A stretch of 64,000 bases of DNA from Cupriavidus agavae (GCF_004217045.1 NZ_SGXM01000002.1:434001-498000), one strand, 5' to 3'. Shown: positions 24,099 to 33,376, counted from the first letter of the stretch. A program made the numbers and translations. Notes: a model not told the origin generated them from the sequence alone.

Positions 24099-25637
24099 TT
24101 ACTCCTTCAGCGTGGCCGCGCGGCGTTCCACGTCGGCCAGGTCGCCCTTGACCGCCGCCGTCAGGCGCTTGCCGTAGTCGGCGTCGGCCTTGTAGAAGTG
24201 GCTCAGCATGACCTGCCGCACCTCGGCGTTCTTCACCGCGCCCAGATCGGCGGCCAGGTTGCCGATCAGGTTGGTCTTGCCCGTGGCCGACAGCCCCCGG
24301 TAGTAATCGCCGGCCTGGCTGAAGTTATCGGTACGCGCAATGGCCTGGGTCTGCGTGGTGCCGGCCAGCGGCGTGCGCACATATTGATAGTGCGGATTCT
24401 CGGAATAGGCGCCGGGGCGGCGCGACGGCTGGTAGTTGACGTCGCCCTTCGTGCCATCGCCATCGCCGTAGCCGTCGATCTGGTAGTTCTTCACCGGCAC
24501 GAGCGGACGATTGACCGGCAGCTTCTGCTTGTTGGCGCCCAGCCGGTAGGTCTGCGCGTCGTAGTACGAGAACAGCAGGCCCTGCAGCATGCGGTCCTCG
24601 GAGGGCTCGATGCCGGGCACGAGGTTCGACGGCGCAAAGGCCGACTGCTCAGTCACCTCGAAGAAGTTGTCGGGCACCTTGTTCAGCGTCATCGTGCCGA
24701 TCTTGCGTGCCGGCACGCCGGGCCACACCTTGGTGGAGTCGAGCGGGTCGTACTTGGTCCTGGCCAGTTCCTCGGGCTTCATCGTCTGCACGTAGAGATC
24801 CCACTTCGGGTGCTGGCCCTCGTCGATCGCCATGTACAGGTCGGCGGTCAGGTTGTTGAAGTTCATGCCCTGGATCTTCTCGGCCTCGGCCCGGGTCAGG
24901 TAGGCCTCGCCCTGCTGCGGCCGCCACTGGAACTTGGCGTAGGTGACCTCCCCCTTCGCATTGACCAGCTTGTAGGCGTGCACGCTGTTGCCCTGCATCT
25001 TGCGGTACGAGGCCGGGATGCCGAGATCCGAATAAAGCTGGGTCAGCATGTGCGTGCTCTCGGGCACGTGGCTGAAGAAGTCGAAGAAGCGGTTGGGGTC
25101 CTGCAGGTTGGTCACCGGCGACGGCTTGAGCGAATGCACCATGTCCGGGAACTTGATCGCGTCGCGGATGAAGAAGATCGGGGTGTGGTTGCCCACCAGG
25201 TCCCAGTTGCCCTGGTCGGTATAGAACTTGGTGGCGAAGCCGCGCGGGTCACGCACGGTCTCGGGCGATCCGCGGCCATGGATCACGGTGGAAAAGCGCA
25301 CCGTCACCGGCGTGACCTTGCCCGGCGCAGCCAGCAGGCTGGCGGTGGTCAGGTCCGAGAAGTTGCCGGCCGAGACGAACTCGCCCTGCGCTGCCGTGCC
25401 GCGTGCGTGCACCACGCGCTCGGGAATGCGCTCGCGGTGGAAGCGCTGCAGTTTCTCGATCAGATGGACGTCCTGCAGCAGCGTGGGGCCGTTCGGGCCG
25501 GCCGTCTGCGAGTTCTGGTTGTCGCCAACCGGCGAGCCGTTGTCGCGGGTCATGGTCTGGGCCGCCACGGGCGCGGCCAGCGTGGCAACGAGGCCGAGCA
25601 CGGCCAGGGAGGTAGGGGTCAGTCGGAGCACTGCCAT
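24099..25637 (-). CDS. Secreted monofunctional catalase (KatB-like)
   Basis: 512 aa from the ATG at 25637; the signal peptide (LGLVATLAAPVAAQ) shows export to the periplasm, as in Pseudomonas KatB. The heme catalase core is full length: GPTLLQDVHLIEKLQRF, distal His77 in ERVVHARG, RGFATKFYTDQGNWDLVGNH with the distal Asn, FFIRDAIKFPDMVHS, and proximal heme-ligand Tyr in LLFSYYDAQTYRLG. The Arg four residues before that Tyr in typical catalases (RLFSY) is Leu here (codon CTG), removing a residue that normally tunes the tyrosinate ligand. The gene is monocistronic. Confidence 0.92.
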   Translation of the reverse strand: MAVLRLTPTSLAVLGLVATLAAPVAAQTMTRDNGSPVGDNQNSQTAGPNGPTLLQDVHLIEKLQRFHRERIPERVVHARGTAAQGEFVSAGNFSDLTTASLLAAPGKVTPVTVRFSTVIHGRGSPETVRDPRGFATKFYTDQGNWDLVGNHTPIFFIRDAIKFPDMVHSLKPSPVTNLQDPNRFFDFFSHVPESTHMLTQLYSDLGIPASYRKMQGNSVHAYKLVNAKGEVTYAKFQWRPQQGEAYLTRAEAEKIQGMNFNNLTADLYMAIDEGQHPKWDLYVQTMKPEELARTKYDPLDSTKVWPGVPARKIGTMTLNKVPDNFFEVTEQSAFAPSNLVPGIEPSEDRMLQGLLFSYYDAQTYRLGANKQKLPVNRPLVPVKNYQIDGYGDGDGTKGDVNYQPSRRPGAYSENPHYQYVRTPLAGTTQTQAIARTDNFSQAGDYYRGLSATGKTNLIGNLAADLGAVKNAEVRQVMLSHFYKADADYGKRLTAAVKGDLADVERRAATLKE

Positions 25638-26132
25638 TTGGGGGGATCCTCGGAAATCGCCGGGGGGCGAATCGGTGAGGGGGCGCCCGCGCATGGTATG
25701 TCCGGGGTCAGGCGGCGGCCATTTGCAAATTCCGATCGCGGCGATGGATATTAATCATCACATTCGCCGAACACGCCAAATCGTGCCAGGACTGTTGCAG
25801 TCTCGGGGCCGGGCACCAATAAAAAGAGCCGTCTCATGGACGGCCCGATTCCCCGCGTACGTGAATAGACCTCCCAGGCCTGGCGCCTCTGTGGGCACAC
25901 ATGGCGGTCCGCGAAAGGTCCACGCCAGTGTCCGCGGCGACGATTGTGACCACGTGTCGCTTGAAAATTCCGACTTGTACGGCGGAACCGGCTGCGTGAC
26001 ATTCTGGTGATGAAATATTTCGGCAACGTGTCGCCAGGGCGCCCTGTCAGTCACATTCGGACTAGATGGTTGGCGCCGAATGCCGCGAGCAAGACGGCAG
26101 TGGCTGCGCTTTCCCGATCCACCAAAGCAGAA
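25638..26132. other. Gene-free interval between catalase and porin
   Basis: About 500 nt without a convincing protein gene: the frames that cross it lack ribosome sites and family features. It contains the catalase promoter side (A/T-rich GGATATTAATCATCACATTC at 25746-25765) and a minus-strand hairpin terminator at 25821-25844. Confidence 0.5.
25821..25844 (-). terminator. Orphan minus-strand intrinsic terminator
   Basis: On the minus strand GCCGTC (25844-25839), a 5-nt loop and GACGGC (25833-25828) are followed by CTCTTTTTATT. No annotated minus-strand gene ends here: the porin has its own hairpin at 26133-26165. The terminator therefore implies a short transcript starting between about 25850 and 26130. 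Confidence 0.55.
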
Positions 26133-26165
26133 CGCCCCTCCTCCCGCCAAGCCGGGTGAGGGGCG
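26133..26165 (-). terminator. Terminator of the porin gene
   Basis: Eight-bp arms CGCCCCTC (26133-26140) and GAGGGGCG (26158-26165) about 55 nt past the porin stop, flanked by AA on one side and TTTG on the other, so it could act in both directions. Confidence 0.6.
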
Positions 26166-26218
26166 TTTGTTATCCGGCAGGGGCGGGGGGAAAGGCCCCG
26201 TCTGCCGGTGTCTCCCGT

Positions 26219-27280
26219 TTAGAAGCGGTGACGCACGCCAACCACGGCGCCGGTCTGGTTCGAACCCGGCAGAACCGGCGACGAGCTGCTCATGCTCAGC
26301 GCGGCGTTACCCTTGTTCTTCGTGTAGCCGATGTTCAGGTAGGCGTCGGTGCGCTTCGAGAACGCGTAGTCGGCCGACAGCACGAACAGCCACGGATCGT
26401 TGTCGCTGTTGTTGGCGTCCAGGTAGTACGCGGCGCCCGTCAGCGACAGGGCCGGCGTCACGCGGTACAGACCGCCCAGCCAGTACACGTTGTTGCGCGA
26501 AGCAGCGGTGGCAACGGTGGCGATGCCATCGTCACGCATCCAGCGGTAGCCGGCGAACACCTTGGCAACCTTGAAGTCGTACGACGTACCGACAGCCAGG
26601 CGCTTGACGGCGCGGTCCGAGACCTGCGGGGCGACGCCGCCCTGGTACTGGTCGTAGGCGGTACCGATCGAGAAGCCACCAGCCGTGTAGGCCACGCCGG
26701 CGCCGAAGTTGCGGCCGGCTTCGTAGTTGCCCGGCACTTCGCCGTTGTTGTCGCGGCCCGTGCTGTAGAAAGCCGTGGTGGTCAGGCCACCGAACTTGCC
26801 CGTGTACTTCAGCGCGTTGTCAGCGCGGCCGTTGAAGGCCGAATCCACCGAGTTCAGCGAGTACTTCGGGCCAACGCCCATCGGGTCGTAGGCGCCGAAC
26901 AGGTCGTACAGCGAGTTCTGCTGGCGACCCAGGGTCACCGTGCCGAACGTGCCTTGCAGGCCCACGAACGCCTGGCGGCCGAACAGGCGGTTGCCCTGGC
27001 CCGACGTGCCGGTGTCGATGTCGAAGCCCGACTCCAGGGTGAAGATCGCCTTCAGCCCGTTGCCCAGATCTTCGGTGCCACGCAGGCCCCAGCGCGAACC
27101 GGACATATTGCCCGAGCTCACCTTGACGGAGCTGCCGTTCTGGGCGGCGGTACCGGTGTGGTTGGCGTATTCGATGCCGGCATCGACGATACCGTACAGC
27201 GTGACGTTGGACTGTGCCGATGCAACGCCGGACAGGGCGCAGGTACCCGCGGCCGCCAGGGCAAATAGAGCTTTCTTCAC
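26219..27280 (-). CDS. Outer-membrane general porin (OmpC/Omp32-like)
   Basis: 353 aa, starting at a GTG (VKKALFALAAAG). Signal peptide residues 1-22 ends SGVASA/QS. The mature protein starts QSNVTLYGIVDAGIEY, the standard beginning of betaproteobacterial trimeric porins, and has SGSRWGLRGTEDLGNGLKAI, RLFGRQAFVGLQGTFGTVTLGRQ, the constriction-loop region YDLFGAYDPMGVGP, alternating beta-strands and the C-terminal Phe (GVRHRF) read by the BAM complex. It provides passive diffusion of small hydrophilic solutes. It is monocistronic, with a long 5' region containing an inverted repeat at 27411-27424. Confidence 0.94.
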   Translation of the reverse strand: MKKALFALAAAGTCALSGVASAQSNVTLYGIVDAGIEYANHTGTAAQNGSSVKVSSGNMSGSRWGLRGTEDLGNGLKAIFTLESGFDIDTGTSGQGNRLFGRQAFVGLQGTFGTVTLGRQQNSLYDLFGAYDPMGVGPKYSLNSVDSAFNGRADNALKYTGKFGGLTTTAFYSTGRDNNGEVPGNYEAGRNFGAGVAYTAGGFSIGTAYDQYQGGVAPQVSDRAVKRLAVGTSYDFKVAKVFAGYRWMRDDGIATVATAASRNNVYWLGGLYRVTPALSLTGAAYYLDANNSDNDPWLFVLSADYAFSKRTDAYLNIGYTKNKGNAALSMSSSSPVLPGSNQTGAVVGVRHRF

Positions 27281-27585
27281 TGTGAGATTCTCGTTTTGTT
27301 AAGACATTGAGATGCTTCCCCGCCTCGTCCGTTGGTGCGGAACCATTACGTTCTTGTCACTTTTCGAAACGATGACCGTTGGGGGCACGCGAATTGTTTC
27401 AATCCAATGTGACACTTATGTGTCTATATCGGCGCAAACTGGTGCAGGTGAGTCAAAACTGGGGCAAGTCGTTGTTTTTCCGCACCAAAAGATACGGGTT
27501 TTCCCGATCTCCGGTTTGGTACGATGCAGGCTTTCTGTGAAAGGCATTTGACAGTCCCGTGGCGGTTTGCCCACGCCCGGCTGCC
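27281..27585. promoter_or_regulatory. Divergent control region, porin / PBP
   Basis: 305 nt, clearly A/T-richer than the genes. It holds the long porin leader and, at 27411-27424, the inverted repeat GACAC-TTAT-GTGTC, a candidate regulator site for the porin. I see no protein gene and cannot place the PBP promoter with certainty. Confidence 0.5.
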
Positions 27586-29994
27586 ATGCCCGCATCGATG
27601 CGCCCGGATTTCTATCAGACCAAGATCGCCCCACGGCTCGCACCGCTGCGCCAGCATCTGCGACGCCCCACCCGCCGTACCGTGTTGCTGGCCGCCGCCG
27701 CCGTGCCTGCCCTGTTCCTGTTGTACGTGGTGGTGCTGATCCCGTTTACGCCGGGCATCAGCGAGCTGCGCAAGGCCAAGTCCGAGCAGCCCGCCCAGGT
27801 GTTGTCGGCCGATGGCAAGGAGCTGGCGGTGTACCGCTGGGCCAACCGCGACTGGGTCAGGCTCTCGGAAATTTCGCCGAACGTGGTGGATGCGCTGATC
27901 GCCACCGAGGACCACCGCTTCTATGACCACCACGGGCTGGACTGGCGCCGTACCGCCTCGGCGGCGGTGCACACGTTCTCGGGCGACCGCCAGGGCGGCT
28001 CGACGATTACCCAGCAGCTGGCCCGCAACCGCTACCCGGACGAGATCGGCCGCGCGCCCACCATGACGCGCAAGCTCAAGGAGGCGATCACCGCGTTCAA
28101 GCTGGAGGCGCTCTACTCGAAGGAAGAAATCCTCGAAACCTACCTGAACACGGTGCCGTTCCTGTACAACGCGTTCGGCATCGAGATGGCCGCGCGCACG
28201 TACTTCGACAAGTCCGCCCGCAAGCTCGATGTGCTCGAAGCCGCCACGCTGATCGGCATGCTCAAGGGCAACAGCTACTACAACCCGGTGCTGAACCCGC
28301 AGCGCGCGCTGGAACGGCGCAACATCGTGCTCGGGCAGATGGTCAAGCGCGGCAAGCTCGACGCGGCGCGCTTCGAGGCGCTGCGCAAGCGGCCGCTGCG
28401 GATCGATTTCGAGCGCCAGGTCGAGGAACCGGGGCCGGCCGCCCACTTCGCCCAGCAACTGCGCAAATGGCTGATTTCCTGGGCCGACAGCAACGACTAC
28501 AACCTCTATACCGATGGCCTCGTGGTGCGCACCACGATCGATTCGCGGCTCCAGGCGGCGGCCAACCAGGCCGTGGCGCGCCAGGGCAACCAGCTCCAGT
28601 CGATTGCCAACGCCGCCTGGGCGCCCCGCGCGGGCTGGGGCGAGAGCCGTGCACTGGTGCAGTCCTTCGTGCGCGAGACGCCGGAGTTCCGCAACGCGGT
28701 AGCCGCCGGCCAGCCCGAGGACGAGGTGCTCCAGCACCTGATGCGCGACAACGCCTTCATGCAGGCGCTACGCCAGACCAAGACGCGCGTCCAGGCCGGT
28801 TTCATGGCGCTGGACCCCGCTACCGGCGAGATTCGCGCCTGGGTGGGCAGCCGCGATTTCAGCGTGGACGCGTTCGACCACGTGGCCCAGGCCCGCCGCC
28901 AGCCCGGCTCGACGTTCAAGCCATTTGTCTACGGTGCGGCGTTCGCACGCGGCACCAGTCCCGACGAGACCTTTGTCGACCAGCCCGTGGAAATGCAGCT
29001 GGCCGGCGGCGAGGTCTGGCGTCCCACCGACGAATCTCCGGCCTCGGGCCGCGCCATGAGCCTGCGCGACGGGCTGGTCTACTCCAGGAACACGATTACC
29101 GCGCAACTGGTGCAGAGCGTGGGGCCCGAGCGCGTGGCGCGCCTGGCCCGCGCGATGGGCGTGCGCGACAGCAAGCTCGAAGAAGTGCCGTCGCTGGCGC
29201 TGGGCACGAGCCCGGTCACGCTGCGCGAGATGGTATCGGCCTACGGCACCATCGCCAACGGCGGGCAGTACATCGCCCCGTCGATGCTGACGCGCATCGA
29301 GGACCGCCAGGGCAACGTGCTGGCGCAGTTCCGCCCGGCCTCGGCGCAGCGCGCGCTGTCGCCCACGGCCAACGAGACGCTGCTCGACGTGATGCGCGAC
29401 GTGGTGGACCGGGGCACCGGCACGGCAATCCGCAGCCGCTACGGCATCCGCGCCGACGTGGCCGGCAAGACCGGCACCACGCAGGACAATGCCGATGGCT
29501 GGTTCATCCTGATGCATCCGCAACTGGTGGCCGGCGCGTGGGTGGGGTTCAACGACAGCCGCGTGACGCTGCGCAGCGACTACTGGGGCCAGGGCGCCCA
29601 TAGCGCGCTGCCGATCGTCGGCGATTTCTACCAGCGCGCCATCCGCGCCCGCGTGGTCGATGGCCGGGCACGGTTCGCGGAGGTCGATCGGAAGACGTGG
29701 TATTCGGGGCTGACGGAAACGGTACGCGGCTGGTACGGCAAGCTGTTCGCGTCGAAGCCGGCCGAGGAGCCGGCGTCGGCGCCCCGGCCCGCACCGCGGC
29801 GCCCGGTACTGCCCACGACCGAGGCCGAAGCCCTGCCGCCAGCGTCGTCACCGTCTGCCCTCGGGGACAACAGCCTGGCGCTGGACCCGGGCGAGGTGGT
29901 GGAGGCAGTGGTCGATGACGGGGCGTCGGCGCCCGGGGCGGAAGTGCCGGCGAGCGAGGCGGTGGCACCGGCCTCCGCGCCTGCGGCGCTGTGA
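27586..29994 (+). CDS. Class A penicillin-binding protein (PBP1 type)
   Basis: Bifunctional peptidoglycan synthase, about 802 aa from the ATG at 27586 (in-frame GTG at 27559 and ATG at 27598 are alternatives). One membrane anchor (residues ~32-54) precedes the GT51 glycosyltransferase with its catalytic Glu in ATEDHRFYDHHGLDW, GGSTITQQLARN and KEEILETYLNTVPF. The transpeptidase follows: SxxK in RQPGSTFKPF, SxN in YSRNTITAQL and KTG in AGKTGTTQDNADGWF. A Pro/Ala-rich, acidic tail of ~90 residues ends the protein. It builds and cross-links glycan strands at the outer face of the inner membrane. Confidence 0.93.
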   Translation: MPASMRPDFYQTKIAPRLAPLRQHLRRPTRRTVLLAAAAVPALFLLYVVVLIPFTPGISELRKAKSEQPAQVLSADGKELAVYRWANRDWVRLSEISPNVVDALIATEDHRFYDHHGLDWRRTASAAVHTFSGDRQGGSTITQQLARNRYPDEIGRAPTMTRKLKEAITAFKLEALYSKEEILETYLNTVPFLYNAFGIEMAARTYFDKSARKLDVLEAATLIGMLKGNSYYNPVLNPQRALERRNIVLGQMVKRGKLDAARFEALRKRPLRIDFERQVEEPGPAAHFAQQLRKWLISWADSNDYNLYTDGLVVRTTIDSRLQAAANQAVARQGNQLQSIANAAWAPRAGWGESRALVQSFVRETPEFRNAVAAGQPEDEVLQHLMRDNAFMQALRQTKTRVQAGFMALDPATGEIRAWVGSRDFSVDAFDHVAQARRQPGSTFKPFVYGAAFARGTSPDETFVDQPVEMQLAGGEVWRPTDESPASGRAMSLRDGLVYSRNTITAQLVQSVGPERVARLARAMGVRDSKLEEVPSLALGTSPVTLREMVSAYGTIANGGQYIAPSMLTRIEDRQGNVLAQFRPASAQRALSPTANETLLDVMRDVVDRGTGTAIRSRYGIRADVAGKTGTTQDNADGWFILMHPQLVAGAWVGFNDSRVTLRSDYWGQGAHSALPIVGDFYQRAIRARVVDGRARFAEVDRKTWYSGLTETVRGWYGKLFASKPAEEPASAPRPAPRRPVLPTTEAEALPPASSPSALGDNSLALDPGEVVEAVVDDGASAPGAEVPASEAVAPASAPAAL

Positions 29995-30019
29995 GGGCGT
30001 TGCTTCTCTGTTGATTTGC

Positions 30020-30048
30020 TCCCCTCTCCCGCGACGCGGGAGAGGGGA
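30020..30048. terminator. Perfect 14-bp hairpin between convergent PBP and EAL genes
   Basis: TCCCCTCTCCCGCG pairs with CGCGGGAGAGGGGA around a single A. It is the short form of the window's CCCTCTCCC hairpin family. Its place between two convergent stops (29994 and 30050) fits bidirectional termination, though there is no U-tract. Confidence 0.6.
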
Positions 30049-30049
30049 A

Positions 30050-30841
30050 TTACTTCGCCAGCCGCAGCCTTCCCCGATGCAGCGCCCGCAGCGCCGGCTC
30101 CGACAACGTCAGCGGCGGCTGCGCGGTGGGCCGTCCGAGCAGGTATCCCTGCGCGTAATCGATCCCCATGTCGCGGCACACGATCAGGTCTTCCTCGCGT
30201 TCGATGCCTTCGGCGATAAGCCGGGTGCCCGCGCGGGCGGCGAGCTTGCAGAGTCCTTCCAGCGCCTCGCGCTGGAACGGCGATGACGCCACGCCGTCGA
30301 TGATGACGCGGGCCAGTTTCACATAGTCCGGTTGCAGCGTGATCCACTGGCCCAGGCTGGCATGGCCGGTGCCATAGTCATCGAGCGCGAACTGGGCGCC
30401 CCGGCTGCGGATGGCAAAGACGGCCTTGGCAAGCGATTCCAGCTGGCCCAGCGGCGCCTGCTCGGTCAGTTCCAGCACGATGCGGTCGGACGGCAGGCCG
30501 TGCAGTTGCAGGAATGCACGCACGTCGTCGCGCGTGTCCTCGATGTCGCGGATCGAATCGGCGCTGTAGTTCAGGAACAGCTTGCCCGGCAGGCCGGCTT
30601 CGGCGAACGCGGCAATCGACATGCGCGCGGCCAGCCGTTCGGCCTCGACCAGCCGGCCCACGCGCGTGGCTTCGGCAAACAGTGCCAGCGGGCTCTCCAG
30701 CGGCGTGCCGGCCGGGCCCCGGATCAGCGCCTCATAGCCGAATACATCGCCGGTAGCCAGCGCGCCAATGGGCTGGAAGACTGGCTGGAGCCATCGATGG
30801 GCTAGGCAATCGGCAATGGAGGGCGTCTCGGGTCGTGACAA
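30050..30841 (-). CDS. EAL-domain cyclic-di-GMP phosphodiesterase
   Basis: 263-aa protein made almost entirely of one EAL domain. Signature residues: EALIRGP (the EAL motif), LFLNYSAD, RIVLELTE, the metal/catalytic block FALDDYGTGHASL, DYVKLARVIIDG, IAEGIEREED and YAQGYLLGRP. The metal ligands appear intact, so hydrolysis of c-di-GMP to pGpG is expected. There is no sensory or membrane part. The only plausible start is a TTG at 30841 with a poor ribosome site, which suggests low expression or a misjudged 5' end. Confidence 0.87.
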   Translation of the reverse strand: MSRPETPSIADCLAHRWLQPVFQPIGALATGDVFGYEALIRGPAGTPLESPLALFAEATRVGRLVEAERLAARMSIAAFAEAGLPGKLFLNYSADSIRDIEDTRDDVRAFLQLHGLPSDRIVLELTEQAPLGQLESLAKAVFAIRSRGAQFALDDYGTGHASLGQWITLQPDYVKLARVIIDGVASSPFQREALEGLCKLAARAGTRLIAEGIEREEDLIVCRDMGIDYAQGYLLGRPTAQPPLTLSEPALRALHRGRLRLAK

Positions 30842-31087
30842 GGCTTTGCGCTCAAACTGGCTATGGATCGTGTTCGGATCATGCTGTGGGTCGATGCCTC
30901 TTCCACGAATGGTCTATCGGCAGCCCGGAGTGATCCCTTGAGCGCTGTCGCATCCCGCTTCGGGAGGGTTCTCCACAGGCCCGATCTGTCATCGCGTTGT
31001 CATCGAAGCCGCCCAGAATGCCGGCAACCACAGGCGCGGGACTTCCTTTCGCCGCACTCCGATGCGGCACTGCAGCAGAAGATTTCC
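30842..31087. other. Spacer upstream of the lacI promoter
   Basis: Roughly 250 nt between the EAL gene start and the lacI promoter. I see no gene, tRNA or strong repeat. The EAL gene promoter should be here but is not obvious. Confidence 0.4.
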
Positions 31088-31115
31088 TTGACGCCTGATT
31101 TTTCGGCGCTTCAAT
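31088..31115 (+). promoter_or_regulatory. Sigma-70-like promoter of the LacI-ABC operon
   Basis: -35 TTGACG (31088-31093), 16-nt spacer, -10 TTCAAT (31110-31115), giving a start site near 31122, inside the palindrome at 31113-31130. Confidence 0.55.
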
Positions 31116-31130
31116 GAAAACGTTTTCATT
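31113..31130. promoter_or_regulatory. LacI-family operator, perfect 18-bp palindrome
   Basis: AATGAAAACGTTTTCATT is perfectly self-complementary with the CpG centre typical of LacI/GalR operators. It covers the -10 element and the predicted +1 of its own operon, so repression by promoter occlusion is expected. Confidence 0.8.
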
Positions 31131-31158
31131 GCGGATTCGCCCCCACTTCGAGGAATGC

Positions 31159-32262
31159 ATGCCGCCATCCCGCCGCGCCGCCAATTCGCTACAGTCGCCC
31201 CGGCTGGCCTCGGCCGAACCGGGCCACGGCGTGACGCTGGCCGACGTGGCGCTGGCGGCCAAGGTGTCGCTGGCCACGGCCTCGCGCGTCTTCAGCCACC
31301 CCCAGCTGGTGCGGGAAGCCACCGCCCAGCGCGTGCATGACGCCGCGCGCCGGCTGTCGTTCCGCCCCAACCTGCTCGGCGCCAAGCTCCGGGCCCAGCA
31401 GACGCGCATCATCGGCGTGATGCTGCCCACGCTCGACAATGCCGTGTTCGCCGAGTGCTGGCGCGGAATTGAAGAATCGGCGATGTCGGCAGGTTACTCG
31501 CTGATGCTGGTCACCAGCAACTACGAGCCGGCGCGCGAGCGCGAGCGGGTGGAGTATCTGTTGCGCCATCGCGTCGACGGCATGGTGCTGACCGTGGCCG
31601 ACGCCAGCGACAGCACCGTGCTCGACCAACTCGACCGCGAGGCCGTGCCCTATGTGCTGGCCTACAACCAGGTGGCGGCACAGGGCACCGGCAGCCAGCG
31701 GCACTCGGTTTCGGTGGACAACCGCACCAGCGCGGACGAGGGCGTCAAGGCGCTGATCGCGGCCGGGCACCGGCGCATTGCGGTGATTTCGGGCGCGTTC
31801 ACCGCCTCGGACCGCGCCCGGCAACGCTTCGCCGGCTACGAGGACGCCATGCGCGCGAACGGGCTGCCCGTGCTGGCGCCGGTCAACCTGCCCTCGCACA
31901 CCGCCAGCAACGCCGACCAGATTCGCCGGCTGATGGCGGACGGCACGGCGCCTACCGCCTTTTTCTGCACCAATGACCTGCTTGCCATCGGCGTGATTTC
32001 CGACCTGAAACGGCTGGGGCTGCGCGTGCCCGCCGATGTGTCGGTGCTCGGCTACGACGGTATCGCGCTGGGCGGGCTGGTCGAGCCACCGCTGGCAACC
32101 GTGGTGCAGCCCAATGCCGACATCGGCGCGCAGGCCATTGCCCGGCTGCTGCGGCGGCTGGGCAGCGCCGGGGCCCCGCAACTGGCCGATGCCGCCGCCT
32201 CCCAGGCGCTGCTCCTGCCCCACGCGCTGCGCCTGGGCGGCACTGTCGGACCGCCCGCCTGA
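31159..32262 (+). CDS. LacI-family transcriptional repressor of the ABC/phosphoesterase operon
   Basis: 367 aa from the ATG at 31159 (GAGGA just upstream). A longer start at 31114 would place the coding region inside the operator, so I reject it. The HTH and hinge cover residues about 18-75 (VTLADVALAAKVSLATASRVF, RRLSFRPNLLGAKL). A periplasmic-binding-protein-like effector domain follows (TRIIGVMLPTLDNAVF, DGMVLT, HRRIAVISG, FFCTNDLLAIGVI, SVLGYDGI). It is the first gene of the operon it appears to regulate, giving negative feedback; the substrate-binding protein gene starts 79 nt after its stop. Confidence 0.92.
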   Translation: MPPSRRAANSLQSPRLASAEPGHGVTLADVALAAKVSLATASRVFSHPQLVREATAQRVHDAARRLSFRPNLLGAKLRAQQTRIIGVMLPTLDNAVFAECWRGIEESAMSAGYSLMLVTSNYEPARERERVEYLLRHRVDGMVLTVADASDSTVLDQLDREAVPYVLAYNQVAAQGTGSQRHSVSVDNRTSADEGVKALIAAGHRRIAVISGAFTASDRARQRFAGYEDAMRANGLPVLAPVNLPSHTASNADQIRRLMADGTAPTAFFCTNDLLAIGVISDLKRLGLRVPADVSVLGYDGIALGGLVEPPLATVVQPNADIGAQAIARLLRRLGSAGAPQLADAAASQALLLPHALRLGGTVGPPA

Positions 32263-32341
32263 CCCGTCTTCGTTGTTTTCGCTGTCGCTGCATCCGGCGG
32301 ACTCCGCTCCGCCCCAACCGTCATCTCACCGGGAGCCTTAC

Positions 32342-33376
32342 ATGTCGACGCAATCCTTCTGGCGCCGTCCGCTGCGCTGGCTGGCCTTCACCGCCTCCGC
32401 CGCCACGCTGGCCGCCACGTTCAGCCAGGGTGCCTTCGCGCAGACCGCCATCTGCTACAACTGCCCGCCGGAATGGGCCGACTGGGCCGCGCAGATCCGC
32501 GCGATCAAGGAAAAGACCGGCGTCACCGTGCCGCACGACAACAAGAACTCGGGCCAGTCGCTGGCCCAGCTCGTGGCCGAGAAGGCCGCCCCCGTGGCCG
32601 ACGTGACCTACCTGGGCGTGACCTTCGGCATCCAGGCCAAGGCCGACAGCGTGACGCAGCCGTACAAGCCGGCGCACTGGAATGACATTCCCGACGGCCT
32701 GAAGGACCCGCAGGGCAACTGGTTCGCCATCCACTCGGGCACGCTGGGCTTCATGGTCAATGTGGACGCGCTGCGCGGCAAACCCGTGCCGCAGTCGTGG
32801 GCCGACCTGCTCAAGCCCGAGTACAAGGGGCTGGTGGGCTACCTCGACCCGGCCAGCGCGTTCGTGGGCTATGTGGGCGCCGTGGCCGTGAACCAGGCCA
32901 TGGGCGGCACGCTCGACAACTTCGGCCCGGCGTTCAAGTACTTCCGCGACCTGCAGAAGAACCAGCCGATCGTGCCGAAGCAGACCGCCTACGCCCGCGT
33001 GCTGTCTGGCGAAATTCCGATCCTGCTCGACTACGACTTCAACGCCTACCGCGCCAGGTACAAGGACCGCGCCAACGTGGCCTTCGTGATCCCGAAGGAA
33101 GGCTCGCTGGTGGTGCCCTACGTGATGAGCCTGGTCAACAACGCCCCGCACGCCGCCGAAGGCCGCAAGGTGCTCGACTTCGTGCTGTCCGACCAGGGCC
33201 AGGCGCTGTGGGCCAACGCCTACCTGCGCCCGGTGCGCAACGTGCCGATGCCGGCCGAGGTGCAGCAGCGCTTCCTGCCCGCCGCCGACTACGCACGCGC
33301 CAAGCCGGTGGATTTCGGCAAGATGGCACAGGTGCAGAAGGCGTTCAGCGACCAGTACCTGAAGGAAGTCCGCTGA
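32342..33376 (+). CDS. ABC importer periplasmic substrate-binding protein
   Basis: 344 aa, exported (signal peptide residues 10-35, ending GAFAQ). It belongs to the family that includes iron(III) (AfuA), 2-aminoethylphosphonate and polyamine binding proteins: ICYNCPPEWADWAAQIRAIKEK near the N-terminus, WFAIHSGTLGFMVN, PQSWADLLKPEYKGLVGYLDP, and a C-terminal DFVLSDQGQALWANAYLRP. It lacks the Tyr pair expected for iron binding in an obvious place. It is followed 22 nt later by the first permease gene. The co-transcribed phosphoesterase argues for a phosphate-containing ligand (inference). Confidence 0.88.
   Translation: MSTQSFWRRPLRWLAFTASAATLAATFSQGAFAQTAICYNCPPEWADWAAQIRAIKEKTGVTVPHDNKNSGQSLAQLVAEKAAPVADVTYLGVTFGIQAKADSVTQPYKPAHWNDIPDGLKDPQGNWFAIHSGTLGFMVNVDALRGKPVPQSWADLLKPEYKGLVGYLDPASAFVGYVGAVAVNQAMGGTLDNFGPAFKYFRDLQKNQPIVPKQTAYARVLSGEIPILLDYDFNAYRARYKDRANVAFVIPKEGSLVVPYVMSLVNNAPHAAEGRKVLDFVLSDQGQALWANAYLRPVRNVPMPAEVQQRFLPAADYARAKPVDFGKMAQVQKAFSDQYLKEVR

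Noticed and set aside
31114-31158. ATG at 31114 as start of the LacI-type regulator
   Set aside because: It lies within the operator and upstream of the likely transcription start; the ATG at 31159 has a proper ribosome site.
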